This document shows, in pieces, positions 14,952 through 16,500 of a stretch of DNA of 16,500 nucleotides. How positions within the stretch are numbered: the stretch's first letter is position 1; each line of letters opens with the position of its first letter. The translations under genes were made by a program, and so were the position numbers. Source of the stretch: Bolinopsis microptera (Eukaryota > Ctenophora > Tentaculata > Lobata > Bolinopsidae); the NCBI RefSeq assembly GCF_026151205.1, contig NC_087073.1:1552001-1568500 (forward strand), given 5' to 3'. The notes under the pieces are model-generated. The model searched no databases. It worked only from the letters and a program-made list of their open reading frames with translations, and had not been told where the DNA came from.

Positions 14952-15450
14952 CCTATACCCGTATATCCAGTTTAAAACCGTATATCCCGAAAACCATTAT
15001 CCGTATATTCGTATTTTATATCCATTTTTAGTATATTCGTTTTCATATTCCCTATATCCATATATTATTTTGTTCAGTATATCCATATAACCAGTTTTCC
15101 TAATCCAGTTTATCCGTATTTCAGTAATCCAGTTATCCATATATCCCTATACCATATATCCGTATATCAGTTATTCAGTAATTCAGATACCTATATCCAG
15201 TATACCGTTTTTCAGTAATTCAGTATATCCCCGATATTAGTATATCATATATCCGTTATCCATATATCCAGTAATCCAGTAATCCAGTATATCCAGTATA
15301 TTTAGTATATCCCCATATCCAGATACCAGTATTTTCCATTATCCAGTATACCAGTAAAACCAGTATATTAGTATATTCAGTATACCAATAACATATTCCA
15401 GTATACCCCGTATATCCAGTATATCCATATATCCAGTAAACCAGTATACC
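14952..15450. repeat. Corrupted satellite block N3
   Basis: About 0.5 kb of damaged units with the same signature as the other corrupted blocks: lost bases, A-to-C changes before GTATAT, and short A or T runs. Clean units return at about 15451. Confidence 0.8.

Positions 15451-16500
<1,050 letters not shown>

Overview
This window looks like non-coding, repeat-dominated DNA from a eukaryotic nuclear genome, most likely an invertebrate animal. That assignment is an inference from the AT-rich unique flanks, the lack of any dense gene layout, and the large tandem arrays. I recognise no protein family, tRNA, rRNA, transposase, CRISPR array or bacterial operon. The longest open frames all lie inside stop-free tandem repeats and should not be read as genes.

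Layout. Positions 1-1690 are AT-rich unique sequence. They hold a weak core-promoter candidate (about 370-445), an imperfect inverted repeat (482-512 with 777-807), two small local duplications and two weak minus-strand exon candidates. Positions 1699-2555 are a GC-rich 31-bp minisatellite of 27 full units, with signs of a 93-bp (three-unit) higher-order period. Positions 2556-2836 are unique. Positions 2837-2960 are a 22-bp minisatellite of five near-perfect copies ending in a 14-bp palindrome. Positions 2968-3235 are unique. From 3236 to about 16323, roughly 13 kb, the window is one satellite with a 9-bp unit, AGTATATCC, and a common one-base variant, AGTATATTC, all in one orientation. The last 177 bases are unique sequence again.

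The 9-bp array is not uniform. Long stretches are nearly perfect apart from the C/T variant, which comes in runs and acts as a two-letter code along the array. One code pattern of about 20 units recurs three times (7512, 7974 and 13411), showing that blocks of the array were copied over about 0.46 kb and 5.9 kb. Three blocks (about 9609-11605, 12740-13265 and 14952-15450) switch abruptly to a heavily corrupted form of the same repeat. This could be real decay, but abrupt edges, indel-rich change and no foreign sequence fit poorly resolved long-read consensus at least as well.

No genes can be shown to work together here. The points of interest are the structure and evolution of three unrelated tandem-repeat families within 15 kb, and the question of whether the noisy blocks are biology or assembly artefact.
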